Source of the DNA: Schizochytrium sp. TIO01
Lineage: Eukaryota; Sar; Bigyra; Thraustochytrida; Thraustochytriidae
NCBI GenBank assembly: GCA_004764695.1
Contig: SMSO01000034.1
Location: 3,790,501-3,854,500, forward strand
Direction of reading: 5' to 3'
Length of the DNA stretch: 64,000 nt
The notes beneath the pieces were generated by a model. It was not told where the DNA came from, searched no databases, and saw only the letters and a program-made list of their open reading frames with translations. Shown piece after piece: positions 22,279 to 33,076 of this stretch (its first letter is position 1; each line of letters opens with the position of its first letter). Position numbers and translations under genes: made by a program.

Positions 22279-23457
22279 ATGCAGACTCAAGAGGCAGACA
22301 TGGCTGCGACTGCTGCAGCGAGGTCGCTGGTTGCGAAAAGGTCTCTTGCGCTCGCACCCGTGCGAACTGTGGCCATTGTTGGCGGCACTCATGGCAACGA
22401 GCTGGCAGGACCAGCGCTGGTGCGGTTCTTAGGCGAGTCGCAGCCTGAGCTTGCACGTAGACCGAGCTTCTCCACGCGCTGCGTGCTTTCAAACCTTAAG
22501 GCTATTGATGAAAACCGCCGCTACGTTTCCGAGGACCTCAACCGCTGCTTTGACTTCAATGCCCTCCGAGCCGCTCGTGAAGCCAGCCCTGAGAACCGCA
22601 ACATCGAGCAGCAGCGTGCTCTCGAGCTTGACGAGTTTCTTGGGCCCAAGTTCCCTCCCAGTGCCTTCTCGAGCAGCTCACAGGGCGAATCCCCAGATCA
22701 AGGTCAGGACCAAGGTCATCTTCGCGTCCATGAGGCGCAAACTGACTTTCTGATGGACCTGCACAACACGACTTCTAACACGGGCGTGCTACTGTGCTTC
22801 CACAAGGATGACGCCTTTGCCAGAGAAGTCGCTGCATACTTGCGGCAGTTTGACTCCTCGCTGTGCACATCACTGTGGCCGCAGGAGGACCCGCCGTATT
22901 TGCCGACAATCGCCAGATCAGGCATGACCGTGGAGGTTGGGCCTATGCCGCACTCCACAATGCGAGCCGAGGTCTACGAGAAGACGAAACAGCTGCTCTT
23001 GAGGGCGCTCGACTATGTGGAAATGCACAACCAATCTCTGGCCCAGAGTCAGAACCAGCAGGCTTCAGAATTGGATTCGACAGAGCCGGTGAAATCTGAA
23101 GGGCAAAGTGAGAAGAAACACGCAAGAATCAAGGTTAAGATGCCGGTGGCGGAGCGAGTCGCGGAAGTGGACTACCCAAGGGACCAATATGGAAGACTCA
23201 CGGGCTTTATTCACCCCAAATTGCAAGGAATTGCAGAGCTGAGAGAGGAAAGTTTCGTTCAACAGGGATCGCCGATTTTCCAGACGGAGGCAGGAGAGAC
23301 CTTGGCACTGGACCTTGAGATGGCGGGTCTCGACAAGGATGCCAAGTACTACCCGATGTTTGTCAATGAAGCGGCATACTATGAGAAGAAGGTTGCCTTC
23401 TTCCTCACCCAGATTAAAGAACATGAAGTAGAGATTATCGCTCCAGAGCAACAGTAG
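22279..23457 (+). CDS. Aspartoacylase-family zinc hydrolase (N-acyl-aspartate deacylase)
   Basis: 392 aa from ATG 22279; the upstream in-frame TTG is not needed. The family zinc site is visible: GGTHGNE gives His38 and Glu41, and DLHNTT gives the third ligand His162. RRYVSEDLNRCF carries the substrate-binding Arg/Asn motif, and TVEVGP carries the catalytic Glu219. These are the hallmarks of aspartoacylase (EC 3.5.1.15), which releases acetate from N-acetyl-aspartate, and of the related aminoacylase-3. Human ASPA is about 313 aa. This one is longer because of an N-terminal extension and an insert rich in Ser/Gln/Gly at about 126-150, plus a polar insert near 260-290 before the C-terminal beta domain (YGRLTGFIHPKLQG). 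No frame breaks and no introns. A cytosolic enzyme is likely; its exact acyl-amino-acid substrate is not decided by sequence. Confidence 0.9.
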   Translation: MQTQEADMAATAAARSLVAKRSLALAPVRTVAIVGGTHGNELAGPALVRFLGESQPELARRPSFSTRCVLSNLKAIDENRRYVSEDLNRCFDFNALRAAREASPENRNIEQQRALELDEFLGPKFPPSAFSSSSQGESPDQGQDQGHLRVHEAQTDFLMDLHNTTSNTGVLLCFHKDDAFAREVAAYLRQFDSSLCTSLWPQEDPPYLPTIARSGMTVEVGPMPHSTMRAEVYEKTKQLLLRALDYVEMHNQSLAQSQNQQASELDSTEPVKSEGQSEKKHARIKVKMPVAERVAEVDYPRDQYGRLTGFIHPKLQGIAELREESFVQQGSPIFQTEAGETLALDLEMAGLDKDAKYYPMFVNEAAYYEKKVAFFLTQIKEHEVEIIAPEQQ

Positions 23458-23760
23458 GCACCGCCGCCGGAGATAAGCATATGCATAATCGACTCTGACG
23501 AGAGGACAGAGACGAACACCGGTCTAATAGCTGATATTAGAGTCCCAGGCAAGGTATTGCCGACGTAACTCCAAAGTTTGAGCTGATTTGTCTCGAACTG
23601 ACTATTTTTTTTTCTCTCTCTTTCCTTCGTATTTGTACTGTCATAGTCCACATCAGAAGTATCTTTAAACTTCAGAGGACACCAGGTCCTATAGTATTCT
23701 GCATTTATGATTTTCATCGATAGATCTTTTAAAAAAATTCTAAATTGTATGATTCGTCTT

Positions 23761-23817
23761 GGTTGCTTGCTTGCATGCATGCATGCATGCATGCATGCGT
23801 GTTTGTTTGTTTGTTTT
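23761..23817. repeat. GCTT-GCAT-GTTT compound microsatellite
   Basis: Short GCTT copies, then about seven GCAT copies, then GTTT copies. Confidence 0.9.
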
Positions 23818-26748
23818 TTGTAAGGCGTTCTCGAGTTTAAAGGTCGCAAGTGACAAGTGTTCGCATCTCCTGGTCTATCTAGTTTACAAGTTTCATATGA
23901 GAATGTGATCACACTGCTTTTAATTTCACTGCACTAGTCTTAATTCCCATTAGTCTGATTGTCTACAGTTTGCGGTGTCTGTCGTAAAAGCAAGGCTGTT
24001 TCTTTTAAAGATATTCAATTCATGGTTTCCTGGTGTCCTGGTATCGTAATTCAAGTTGCAGTATGATTATATTGTATTCGTTCTCTATGAAGTTGATTTT
24101 AAAGGTCGAAAGAGAGGATATAAGACGAGTATTACCCGCCAAAGATTAATTGTCGGCCCCGTTTTTGTGAAATAATGCAAAGGGATTGTTTAATCATTTC
24201 TCTTCAGAAGGCAGATATGCGTCCGGCCACATGTTCTCCTAGATTGTTGAGATGTTCACCAAAACTGAAATCGGAACAACTCCTCGTCGTCAAGTTTATC
24301 CGTGATACTGTGCTAATCTTTCAATCCTAAGTGAGCTTTTAATACAATATTCGTTCGTTGTCTAAATGAGTCTCTCACATCATGACCGTGGAGCTGCTTC
24401 ACAGTCTATCAGAAAATCAGCACAAGGTTTGCATAGACATAAAAATAACATGCGCCGGGGACCCCGCGTACTATTCCTCGCCCATATCTGTTACATGAGA
24501 GTTTTGCCTTTCTATAGAAACCTGCCTTAGAGTATAGCTGTCATTTGATATTTTTGTTTTGTTTGCATAGGAGGTTCTGCTCAACTTCTATATGCTCCGC
24601 TAGAGTAGTTCTTCCAAGCACGTTTCAGACAAGCTCATCCTGAAGCCAGAAGGTACAGACGAATGCCACTTCGTGCGTTTATTTAGTATGGCTTGGCAAA
24701 TTAATTTATTTAGCTCAATAGTATGTAGAACGTCGCTTTGTTTCTTGGGTCAGAGTTGAGGCTTCTGGCTCCAAACACAACAATTCAGGAGTTTCATTAG
24801 CTTTAAGAGATGATGCTCAAGGCGAAGCTTTGCTTGAGACTGTGTAATACGCACAAGTGAAGATCTGCCTTGTCGATTACAATTGCTAAGAGTCGAAATG
24901 AACCTTTCTCTCGTTGTGCTGTCATGGCTTGTGCAGCACACAAAAGTAACACGTGAAGATTCTGCTTAACTTTTAGAGCTCTATATTTTGTTGCTACAGA
25001 ACCCATGATGCGCTAGTCTTCCTTACTATTACTTCACAGACAAAAAATTACCTGTTAGACTACTACTACTCATTTTGTCGTGGTCTGACAATGGAAGATG
25101 AAAATCAAGTCAAGTATTATTGGGCTGCAAATTCTTAAATACTGCAAAACCAAGGCGTGTCTCTAACAACTTGACCAACAAAACGCACGACAATATTATA
25201 GTTACAGATTTCAAGCACAAGCCATCACGAAGGAGCGGGATGGGATAAAGTCTTCCGTACAGATGCAGCCTTTACTTGTAATAAGTACAATCTTGACAAC
25301 CAGAGTGCATAATCTACTCTTCCACAGATATCAGAAACTCTTACCGTATCAAGCCTCTACAAAGCCTAAGGCCAAGCGACCAAATAAATTATCGCCTACC
25401 ATGGTAGGTACCACCTGTGTTTTTGACGAAACCAAAATTTGATAGAAGTCACAATTGTTCCCTTGTTTTCAGACTCACAGTAAAGTAAACGACATCGATG
25501 CGTATTTAAAAATAAAAACAATTAGCATTACATTCAGACATCAATTTAAAAAAAAAAAAAAAGAACTATAAACTAAAAACTAGAAATTAGAAAAGGATGG
25601 TCAGGCGGGGAAGCCCCACGATGTGAAGTGCGCCCACATGCTTTATGATATAGATACATTCGGGTGTAAGGTCTGATGACTTACACCAGTACAATTGTGC
25701 TTTAAAGTACTGTTAAAATACAGAAATTGACGTGTGCTTTGAATCTGAACCTACTTCGGTCTTTAAGCCATGAAGGCTCTAGGTACACAATGTACGAGAG
25801 GGATGGCGTAGCATAATAGAGATAAGTTCCCACATTTTACATTTTCTTTTTAATCAGTCATCTGACTGACTATTTTGGCGGTTATCTTGGCAACTATCTT
25901 AGAGCTTGCAATGATCCCAAGAACGCCTCTGACTCCTGTCTCCAGGTCGCCTGGTTGATGCACCGACCCGGCACAGAGGCCGACATGAGCAGCAAGAAAA
26001 CAAGAATGCAAGAATGCAAGAAAGCAAGCAAGCAAGCTAGCTAGCTAGTCATTAATCAGGACATGCTCTCATCCTCAACTTGTGGAAACCCACCAACTCG
26101 CCATCTTCATCTATTTATTTACAATCTTCCAATACCCACCGCGCTTTCAAGAACTTCGAAGAACTTGGACGACGATCATGGATAAACAGACCATGGTAGC
26201 TAGAACTTAACTTGACTTGAAGATGACCAGATAGAGCTAGCTGCTCTTCCTGTGGCTAGCTAGCTGGCCAGCTCTAGCTGGTACAGATAGACGTGGACAG
26301 ACGCCTTCGTTTTGATGCCGACAACTTGAAGGCGAAGAAAGAAAGGAATAAAACTCTTCGAACGAGCGAAGAAATGAGCAGAACGAGGCCCGCTAGCAGT
26401 GGGCTAGGTTCTGCTAGGCTGCCCCTGCGAGATGGATGCCGTTCTGTTAGTGAGTTCCTTCCTTCCGTCGTTTCGATTTCACGTTGAGAAGCAGCGCAAT
26501 ACTCCGCTCGGGCCGAGTGCACCTGCTTCAAGTCCAACTTTCAGCCCTGCGAGGCTGGCTAATCTTCAGCCAATTCGTCGCCATCAGAATCTATCATCGC
26601 AGGAACGAAATCCACAACGATCACTCAAACAAAGCCTCACTCACACGAAAGACAGTCAGTCATCAAGCAGACCTGCTCCAGAGCACTCTCATAGTTTAGC
26701 ATAGGAGGCCACTAGCACCCGCTGCACCTTCACAGACGCTCTTATATA

Positions 26749-26782
<34 letters not shown>

Positions 26783-26788
26783 CATACA
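26749..26788. repeat. (ATAC)n microsatellite
   Basis: About nine near-perfect copies, followed after 15 bp by a (GATT)n run at 26803-26824. Confidence 0.9.
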
Positions 26789-27096
26789 CATTCATACGTT
26801 CATTGATTGATTGATTGATTGATTCATTCATTGATTCATTCGTTCACACATCCACAATCAGTGCCTCGCAGGCGGCGCAAGACACGCCCACGAGAGCCTC
26901 GGCCGCTCAGGAGCCCCGCGTGGAAGCTCGTTTGAGGGTGGAGACGTGCTCTCCGCGGCGTCCAAGGGAGGCAGGCAGGCAGGCGGGAAGAGCTCGGGCT
27001 CGCTCGCTCGCTAGAAGAAAGGAGAGTTCGTTCCTCACTTCGATCGATTTGGAGCTCTTGAGAAGAAGAGGTTTGAGAAGAAAGGAGGAAGATGCA

Positions 27097-27212
27097 TGAT
27101 AGATAGATAGATACATAGATAGATAGATAGATACATAGATACATAGATAGATAGATAGATAGATACAGACATAGATACATAGATAGATAGATAGATACAT
27201 GGATAGACAGAT
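27097..27212. repeat. GATA / GATACATA compound array
   Basis: Alternating blocks of GATA and GATACATA words over about 115 bp. Read on the minus strand it gives repetitive YLSIYLCIY-type frames, which I do not regard as genes. Confidence 0.9.
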
Positions 27213-27412
27213 AGAAAAACAGAGCAAACAGAGCAATCAAAGCAGAGCAAGCAAAGCAGAGCAGGGAGAAGAGTCGCGGCACTCTCCGCCGCGGAACTTT
27301 GAGCGAGCGAACTAACGAATTGGACGCCCGCTCTTCGAAGGAGGAAAGGCCGAGAGAGAGAAGAAACAGGAAGAAGGAAAGAGAGAGTGAAGGAACCAAC
27401 TGACTAACTAAA

Positions 27413-27500
27413 CATCTATCTATCTATCTATCTATCTCTCTCACTCACTCACTCACTCACTCGTTGACTGACTGACTGACTGACTGACTAACTAACCAAC
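27413..27500. repeat. TATC-TCAC-TGAC compound microsatellite
   Basis: Three successive tetranucleotide blocks in direct contact, ending in ACTAACC words. Confidence 0.9.
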
Positions 27501-27970
27501 CGAAGCCTCGAAGTGCCCTCCTCGAAGTCTGTAGCTTTCCGCTGCAGGCCTGCACGCAGCCATCTCCGAGTCTGGGGAACAGGCTCTGCGCCAGAGTCAG
27601 CCTCAACACGCACAGCCAGCTTGAGCTTGGCTTGCGCTGCACATCTTGCGCCGCCGCCTTCAGGAGGCAGCCTCTTGAGCCGATTGCGGCGGATCTTTGC
27701 GAAAGAAGGATGGATGGATGTCTCAGGCTTTCGGAGACAAAAGTGGGACGATCATGCCGTGCAGAAATTAGGGACACTTTACCCGGCATGGGCACAGTAG
27801 GGGTAGCTACTGGAAAACATAGCCATGGCAAGAAGAAGCGCAGCGAAGGCGAAAAGTGAAAGACAGCCAGTGGGCGCGGAGACCTGATCTCAGTCTCCTC
27901 TGGAAGGACAACAGCGGGGCCAACAGAGAGGGGACTGCGGGGCATGGACGAAAGGCCTTGTTTTGCCGAC

Positions 27971-28252
27971 TTGGCTCCTTTGTGAGTGCTTGAAAAAGAC
28001 ACCTTCCCACAGTCCTCTGCAGCAGCCACGTGCCGGTAACTCTCCTCCTTTCGCTTCATATCAAAAACTCCGTAGTGCTATGGGTGGCCATGGGAGGAGC
28101 ATCTATCGAGAAATTTCTGGCAACCCCTCTAAACGCCACTACAGCCCCAACGGAGTTTTTGATATGAAGCGAAAGGAGGAGAGTTACCGGCACGTGGCTG
28201 CTGCAGAGGACTGTGGGAAGGTGTCTTTTTTAAGCACTCACAAAGGAGCCAA
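27971..28252. repeat. Near-perfect 102-bp inverted repeat (foldback)
   Basis: Arms at 27971-28072 and 28151-28252 are reverse complements with a single mismatch that I can find (GCTTGAAA against GCTTAAAA). A further six bases pair just inside (GTAGTG / CACTAC). The spacer is 78 bp. Neither arm carries terminal features or target duplications that I can see. Transcription through it would give a long double-stranded hairpin RNA. In each arm a frame reads outward from MKRKEESYRHVAAAEDCG, but nothing supports it as a protein. Confidence 0.9.
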
Positions 28253-29200
28253 ACCTCCTCACGGAAACTCCTCATTGTCTCACTGTGATGCTTAGAGACG
28301 CAGTGTGGGGCCAACGAGACTAGGTGAGAGACCGATGCAGAGAGTGAGAGAGAGTGCAGTACTTCTACCTAGGAGCTTCTAGTATATACCTATTCTGTCT
28401 GTGTATTTTCCGTCCTACTAGTATGTGGTAGGTAGGGTTAGTGGGATGTTCCATGTTTGCAAAAAGGATTCTGCACCCTTTTCTACTATCTTTTTCCAAG
28501 TTTTCTTTGATCCTTTTTGAAATTTACAAAAGATAAAAACTATTAGTACCTATTAACGCTAGTGTAATCAATAATAGCGTTGTCTAACTGGCACGTTATG
28601 GGGTAAAGTTTTGTGATTCCTTTCTATTCCTTGAGTTATCTTTATTAATTTCAGAAAAGAATATCTGCCTGCTTTTTCCGCGTCTGTTGGGCATGATTTT
28701 ACTGCTAAATATGCAGCAAACTAAAAGGCGCCCCATCGAGACAAGATCGGCAATCCAAATCTCTAACGCCTCTCGCTCGGCATCGAGGAGAGCGCAACAC
28801 CGTCTACTGCAGGTACGTACGTCTCGGAGCTCTTTAGAAACAGACACCATGTCGCCACGCTACTCCGGCCACCGCTGCGTTCTACAGTAACGTGGCAGTC
28901 TGATCGGAGGCAGGCGAAGCAGAGGAATATCTCTTAAGAGTCTATCTACACAATATCTAAGAGAAAAAGATATTGGGGCCACAGAGGTGGTTTCCCTCCC
29001 CTGGCTTGTTGAATGAGATCCTTCTCTGGCTACTCAACACATAGGCAAAGAGAAATACAGACAACAGCTGCAAGCAAACCTAAAGGGCGTGATGAGCGAA
29101 AACAATGAGGTTGAAACTGACTTTGATAACTGTTTGTGATTTCATGATATGTATGATAGATTTAGTGCTAGACGCTCGATTAATTTAGCGAAAGAAAAAG

Positions 29201-30648
29201 ATGCGGAGCCTTTCTTTTCTCGTGGCAGTTGCTGCCACTCTTATTGCTTCGGCTCAGGCCAGCGTCTCCTTCGAGCTCTGCTCGGACTCCCTCAATGACT
29301 TCGGTATTGAGGATGTCGTCCTCCCCGAGTTCGCTGTTGCTGGCGAGAAGTTTGCTGTTGAGCTGATCCAGAAGCCTAACAAGGCTATCGGCAAGGGCCA
29401 TGTCCGCGTCGAGGTGGATGTGGAGGGTGTCAAGGTCGCCCACGATTGGTTTGAGCTTTGCGAGGTAACAGACTGCCACCTCCAGGCCCACACACCCAGC
29501 AAGACCCTTCTCTGGATGTCTCTTCCTGCTGCCATGCCTGCCGGTTTTGAGACTAGCATCAAGGTGCTCGTCAACGACCATAACGGTGCTCAGCTTTCTT
29601 GTGTTGAGGTCCATGGCATCAACGTTGAGAAGCCCTCATCCAAGAGCTCCTCCAACATGCTCCGTGCCTCTGCTGAGGGCGACAGCATGCTCTCCCTTGC
29701 CCGTGAGGAGCTTGAGTTCTCTTTGACAAGTGGGCACGCGAGTATGGCTTGAAGTTCAGCACCGCTGAAGTCTTCAAGCACATGCGCACCTTTGCTGATA
29801 ACCTCGAGACCATTGCCCTTCACAACAAGGGTGGTCACTCTTACAAGCTCGGTTTGAACGAGTTTGCGCACCTCTCCAACGAGGAGTTTGCCCAGACCCA
29901 CTTTGGCTTCAACGGCAAGATCCCCAACGCCCAGGTCAACCGTGAGTACTACCAGATGGATTCCTCTTCCCTTGGTCTCTCTGATATTCCTGACGAGGTA
30001 GACTGGGTCAAGAAGGGCGCCGTCACCCCGGTCAAGAACCAGGGCTCCTGCGGTAGCTGCTGGTCCTTCTCCACCACTGGTGCTCTCGAGGGTGCCTACT
30101 ACCTTAAAACTGGTAAGCTCGTTTCTTTCTCTGAGGAGGAGCTTGTGAACTGCGACAAGGTTGATCAGGGCTGCAACGGTGGTCTCATGGACAATGCCTT
30201 CCAGTGGATCATGCAGAATGGTGGTCTTTGCTCTGAGGATGACTACCCGTACACCTCCGGCTCTGGCCTTCTCCCCCACCGCTGCAAGAGCTCTTGTGAC
30301 ATTGTTGACGGCAGTGCCCCGACTAGCTTCGTTGATGTTCAGCACAGCGAGATGAGCCTCGAGGAGGCCGTTGCCCAGCAGCCTGTTGCCATTGCCATTG
30401 AAGCTGATCAGCTTGCCTTCCAGTTCTACCGCAAGGGTGTCCTTGTTGGCAACTGCGGCTCCCGCCTTGACCACGGTGTTCTTGCCGTTGGTTACGGTAC
30501 CTACTCTGATGGCAACAAATACTGGAAGGTCAAGAACTCCTGGGGTGGCAGCTGGGGTATGAACGGCTACATTCTCATCCAGCGTGGTAAGCAGGTCCGC
30601 GGTGGAGAGTGTGGTCTTCTTCTCAGTGCTTCTTACCCGGTCCTCTAA
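29201..30648 (+). CDS. Secreted ML-domain / papain-like cysteine protease (C1A), one frame break
   Basis: ATG 29201 to stop 30648 gives about 482 aa if one base is missing from the sequence near 29715-29724. A signal peptide is evident (SFLVAVAATLIASAQA, cleaved before SVSFELC). Residues 22-145 form an ML (MD-2-like lipid recognition) domain with paired cysteines (ELCSDSL, LCEVTDCHLQA, LSCVEV). After a Ser-rich linker comes the I29 propeptide inhibitor (LFDKWAREYG, then LGLNEFAHLSNEEF). The mature C1A peptidase starts about residue 262, with oxyanion Gln281, catalytic Cys287 (GSCGSCWSFS), His425 (LDHGVLAVGYG) and Asn446 (NSWGGSWG). The GCNGG motif is also present. It should be a lysosomal or extracellular protease. 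The frame change separates linker and propeptide, the protease part has no start of its own, and codon use is the same on both sides, so this is one gene with a likely indel. Confidence 0.85.
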
Positions 30649-31289
30649 GCACGATCTGATGAAATATCTCTTGTCGTTGCCCGTTGTGACCAGAAGATTT
30701 GCGCTGGATTCTATGAGAACAAGATTTGGTTTTCTTGATAGAGGGAATTCCACAGTCTTAATCTCGCAGCAAAACTCCGCTTGCTAGTTACGAACTACGA
30801 ACACCTCGCTCCGTAGGATTTTTCAATTGACAACATTGTATTACACTCATGTCACCTGGGTTTCCTGGCGACCTATACATAACATAACACGTTGCATAAA
30901 CAATAACACCCTTTTTCGAGCTTTTGAAGGTTTTTAATTTCCAACCTCTCCACCCTTCCCGGAAGTCTTTCCATCGATACGCGATATATACTATATCTGC
31001 TAGACGAAAATATACAGGCCATGTTGTTTACGTAAAAATACTTTTAGCCCACACAAGAAATGAGAGATTAGAATCTGCTTCATTACGAAAATATCCAGAG
31101 CATGTTATTGACGTAAATATAATAGCTCATAATCATATACACAAGAAAAATGAAGAAAGTAACTGCTTTAGCACAATATGTACCCTCTATATCAGACATT
31201 AAAAGTTAGAGTCATGATCGTGTGCAAAAGAAATAAAAAATCATTTCATTATAATATATACCGTCTATATCAGTAATTCTAAGAAATAG
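30649..31289. other. Convergent intergenic region
   Basis: AT-rich 3' space shared by the protease gene (+) and the ALKBH6-like gene (-). No gene seen. Confidence 0.6.
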
Positions 31290-32177
31290 TTATGCCTCAT
31301 CAATTTCTGTACGCATAGTGATTGAAATTCTTGTGCCGCGTTGGATGACATCACCTGCTTGTGCCATTGCAGGAACAAGATTTGCAGTTTCTGCAGAGAT
31401 AATTTCTTGTTCTGCAGCAGGAACACTGTGCAGTGCTTGAGAGTAGGCATTTTTCGTAAAGATGACCAGGCTTCGTGGTCGTAAGACAAGTGTACAAAGC
31501 TCGCGGGGCTCCTTCACTCCAATTTCGTCTGTACTTAGCCGCTCTGTGAATGAAAACGTTGAGCTAGAACCTAACGATAGGCAAGCCACAAGGTCGTGGT
31601 ATCGAGGGCCATCAGTATGCCCCATAATCCCTTGACCCGGTTCATATTCATTCAAAAGAGCATGGTTGGGTTGTATTGCTTTAGGAAATATTTTGGCTTC
31701 AACAAGACTTGAGCTGAGAGACTGGAGCCACTCGGGCATTTCAGGCGAGCGGTGGCACTGGAGTCTTCTGCAGCGAATATCTTTCCATGGGGAAGTTACT
31801 GAATAAATTTGTTTCATCATCTCGGCTTCCTCATCCTCTGATACAAAGTCTGCAATGTACCAAACGTCGCGAAGGCCGTTTGCGTCGATTTTGTATCTTT
31901 CCAAGTTACTTGGCTCCTGCAAGCACATGCTGACGCCGCTCAATGTAGTGTATGGAAATGGTGGATATTCTAAAGCGCGATTCGTTGGGTGTTCTTCATT
32001 CTTTTTGCTAAGAGACTCCTTCTGTATTGTCGTTTCCCCACTCTCAACTGAGTTTAAGGAGGTATGGCTATCTTGTTTCGTTTGTAGAGCACTATTTTCA
32101 TCCGTTTGCTGAGTCTTCTTTTGCTTCTCAAGCCCAGCTTTACGGCGCTCCTCGCGCAACATCGCCATGAAGTCCAT
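31290..32177 (-). CDS. ALKBH6: ALKBH6-like Fe(II)/2-oxoglutarate dioxygenase
   Basis: 295 aa from ATG 32177; the upstream in-frame GTG is not required. The C-terminal 210 residues match the AlkB family in its ALKBH6 branch. NEYEPGQGIMGHTDGP carries the iron ligands of the H-x-D motif, LHSV supplies the distal histidine, and RGTRISITMR supplies the 2-oxoglutarate-binding arginine. VACLSLGSSSTFSF is the usual beta-strand between them. The first 85 residues are a polar, Gln/Ser/Lys-rich extension not present in the ~240-aa animal proteins; the opening MDFMAMLREERRK is helical. ALKBH6 proteins act in nucleic-acid demethylation or repair, and their substrate is still poorly defined, so I make no substrate claim. 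The frame is intact and intronless. Confidence 0.9.
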   Translation of the reverse strand: MDFMAMLREERRKAGLEKQKKTQQTDENSALQTKQDSHTSLNSVESGETTIQKESLSKKNEEHPTNRALEYPPFPYTTLSGVSMCLQEPSNLERYKIDANGLRDVWYIADFVSEDEEAEMMKQIYSVTSPWKDIRCRRLQCHRSPEMPEWLQSLSSSLVEAKIFPKAIQPNHALLNEYEPGQGIMGHTDGPRYHDLVACLSLGSSSTFSFTERLSTDEIGVKEPRELCTLVLRPRSLVIFTKNAYSQALHSVPAAEQEIISAETANLVPAMAQAGDVIQRGTRISITMRTEIDEA

Positions 32178-33076
32178 GACGAACACCTTTGCCTCACTAA
32201 ATACTAAAACAAGGCTACAGAGCTAGTAGCAATATCACGAGAGCGTGTTGGCCTGGGCCAATCTATGCAGAATAAAGGCGAGGCTCGAAAAGCTAGCAGT
32301 AGAGAGGTGAAAAACCGAAGTCTCATACGTATTTGCTTTCTCATGATCTCAACTTCCTTGTTACCAGAATCAGCAACTGTATAGCTATAGTATAAAAGAC
32401 CTAGTGTACAATACCAACTAGTTCTACTACTTTAAAAACCAAACAAAACAAAAAGAGAGCAACAATCAATGAGACATGCGTTCTCAGCCAAGGATAGGGA
32501 TATCGATATTTCTAGTTTTGGGTTTGTGTGAATGCACCAATGTAGTAGGCCTAAAACAATAGGTAGTGGATTTCAAGGTCATGATATCAAAGAAATAAAT
32601 CATAAAAAGCAGGCATAAGATAAATTTTGCTAGACAAACACCGGGGTATAGAAATGAGGGGCAATCAAAAAGTAGGGATGAGTTTGGTCGGAGAAGGGCA
32701 CACTAGAGCATCTCATTTTCCATCTCATTTGGAAGATCACAAAAGCATGATTGTAAGAAGGTCGCTTTACAAGATACACTTGCTTGCGCTAGTGAGTAGC
32801 TTCGTGACAGATCTCCTACAGAGGTCATATTTTCCTTTTTCAATTGGCCAACTCCCTGTTCCTGAAAGTGATGATGTGCAGCACGATTAATGTAGTCAGA
32901 AGTGTAGATGTCTCTACAAGTTCTCGATTTAAGCACAATCACTTTATACACGGATGAGGAAGAGGTTTGAGATGACCGAAGGAGGGAAACATGGCAAAGG
33001 TTCATAGTTCTTCAGGTTCCAACAGAATGGCACAATCGTTTTTTCAACAACATTGTGAGTCATTGAGCTGGTGGGC
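32178..33076. other. Intergenic region
   Basis: Upstream of the ALKBH6-like gene and downstream of the aminotransferase, both on the minus strand. Nothing recognised beyond short frames. Confidence 0.6.

Larger units (their letters stand above)
23458..29200. other. Intergenic region, 5.7 kb, repeat-rich
   Basis: No recognisable gene. It contains a GCAT/GTTT array (23761-23817), an ATAC array (26749-26788), a GATT array (26803-26824), a GATA/GATACATA array (27097-27212), TATC/TCAC/TGAC arrays (27413-27500) and a 102-bp inverted repeat (27971-28252). Open frames in 26.2-28.1 kb are Ser/Tyr/Leu-rich translations of these repeats. The segment 24000-26000 is plain AT-rich DNA. Confidence 0.6.

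Noticed and set aside
26836-27399. Ser/Tyr/Leu-rich frame of 187 codons on the minus strand
   Set aside because: It is a translation of the GATA/GATACATA array (YLSIYLCIY pattern) and has no ordinary coding composition.
29590-30753. Open frame of 387 codons on the minus strand
   Set aside because: Antisense shadow of the cysteine protease, with no domain of its own.
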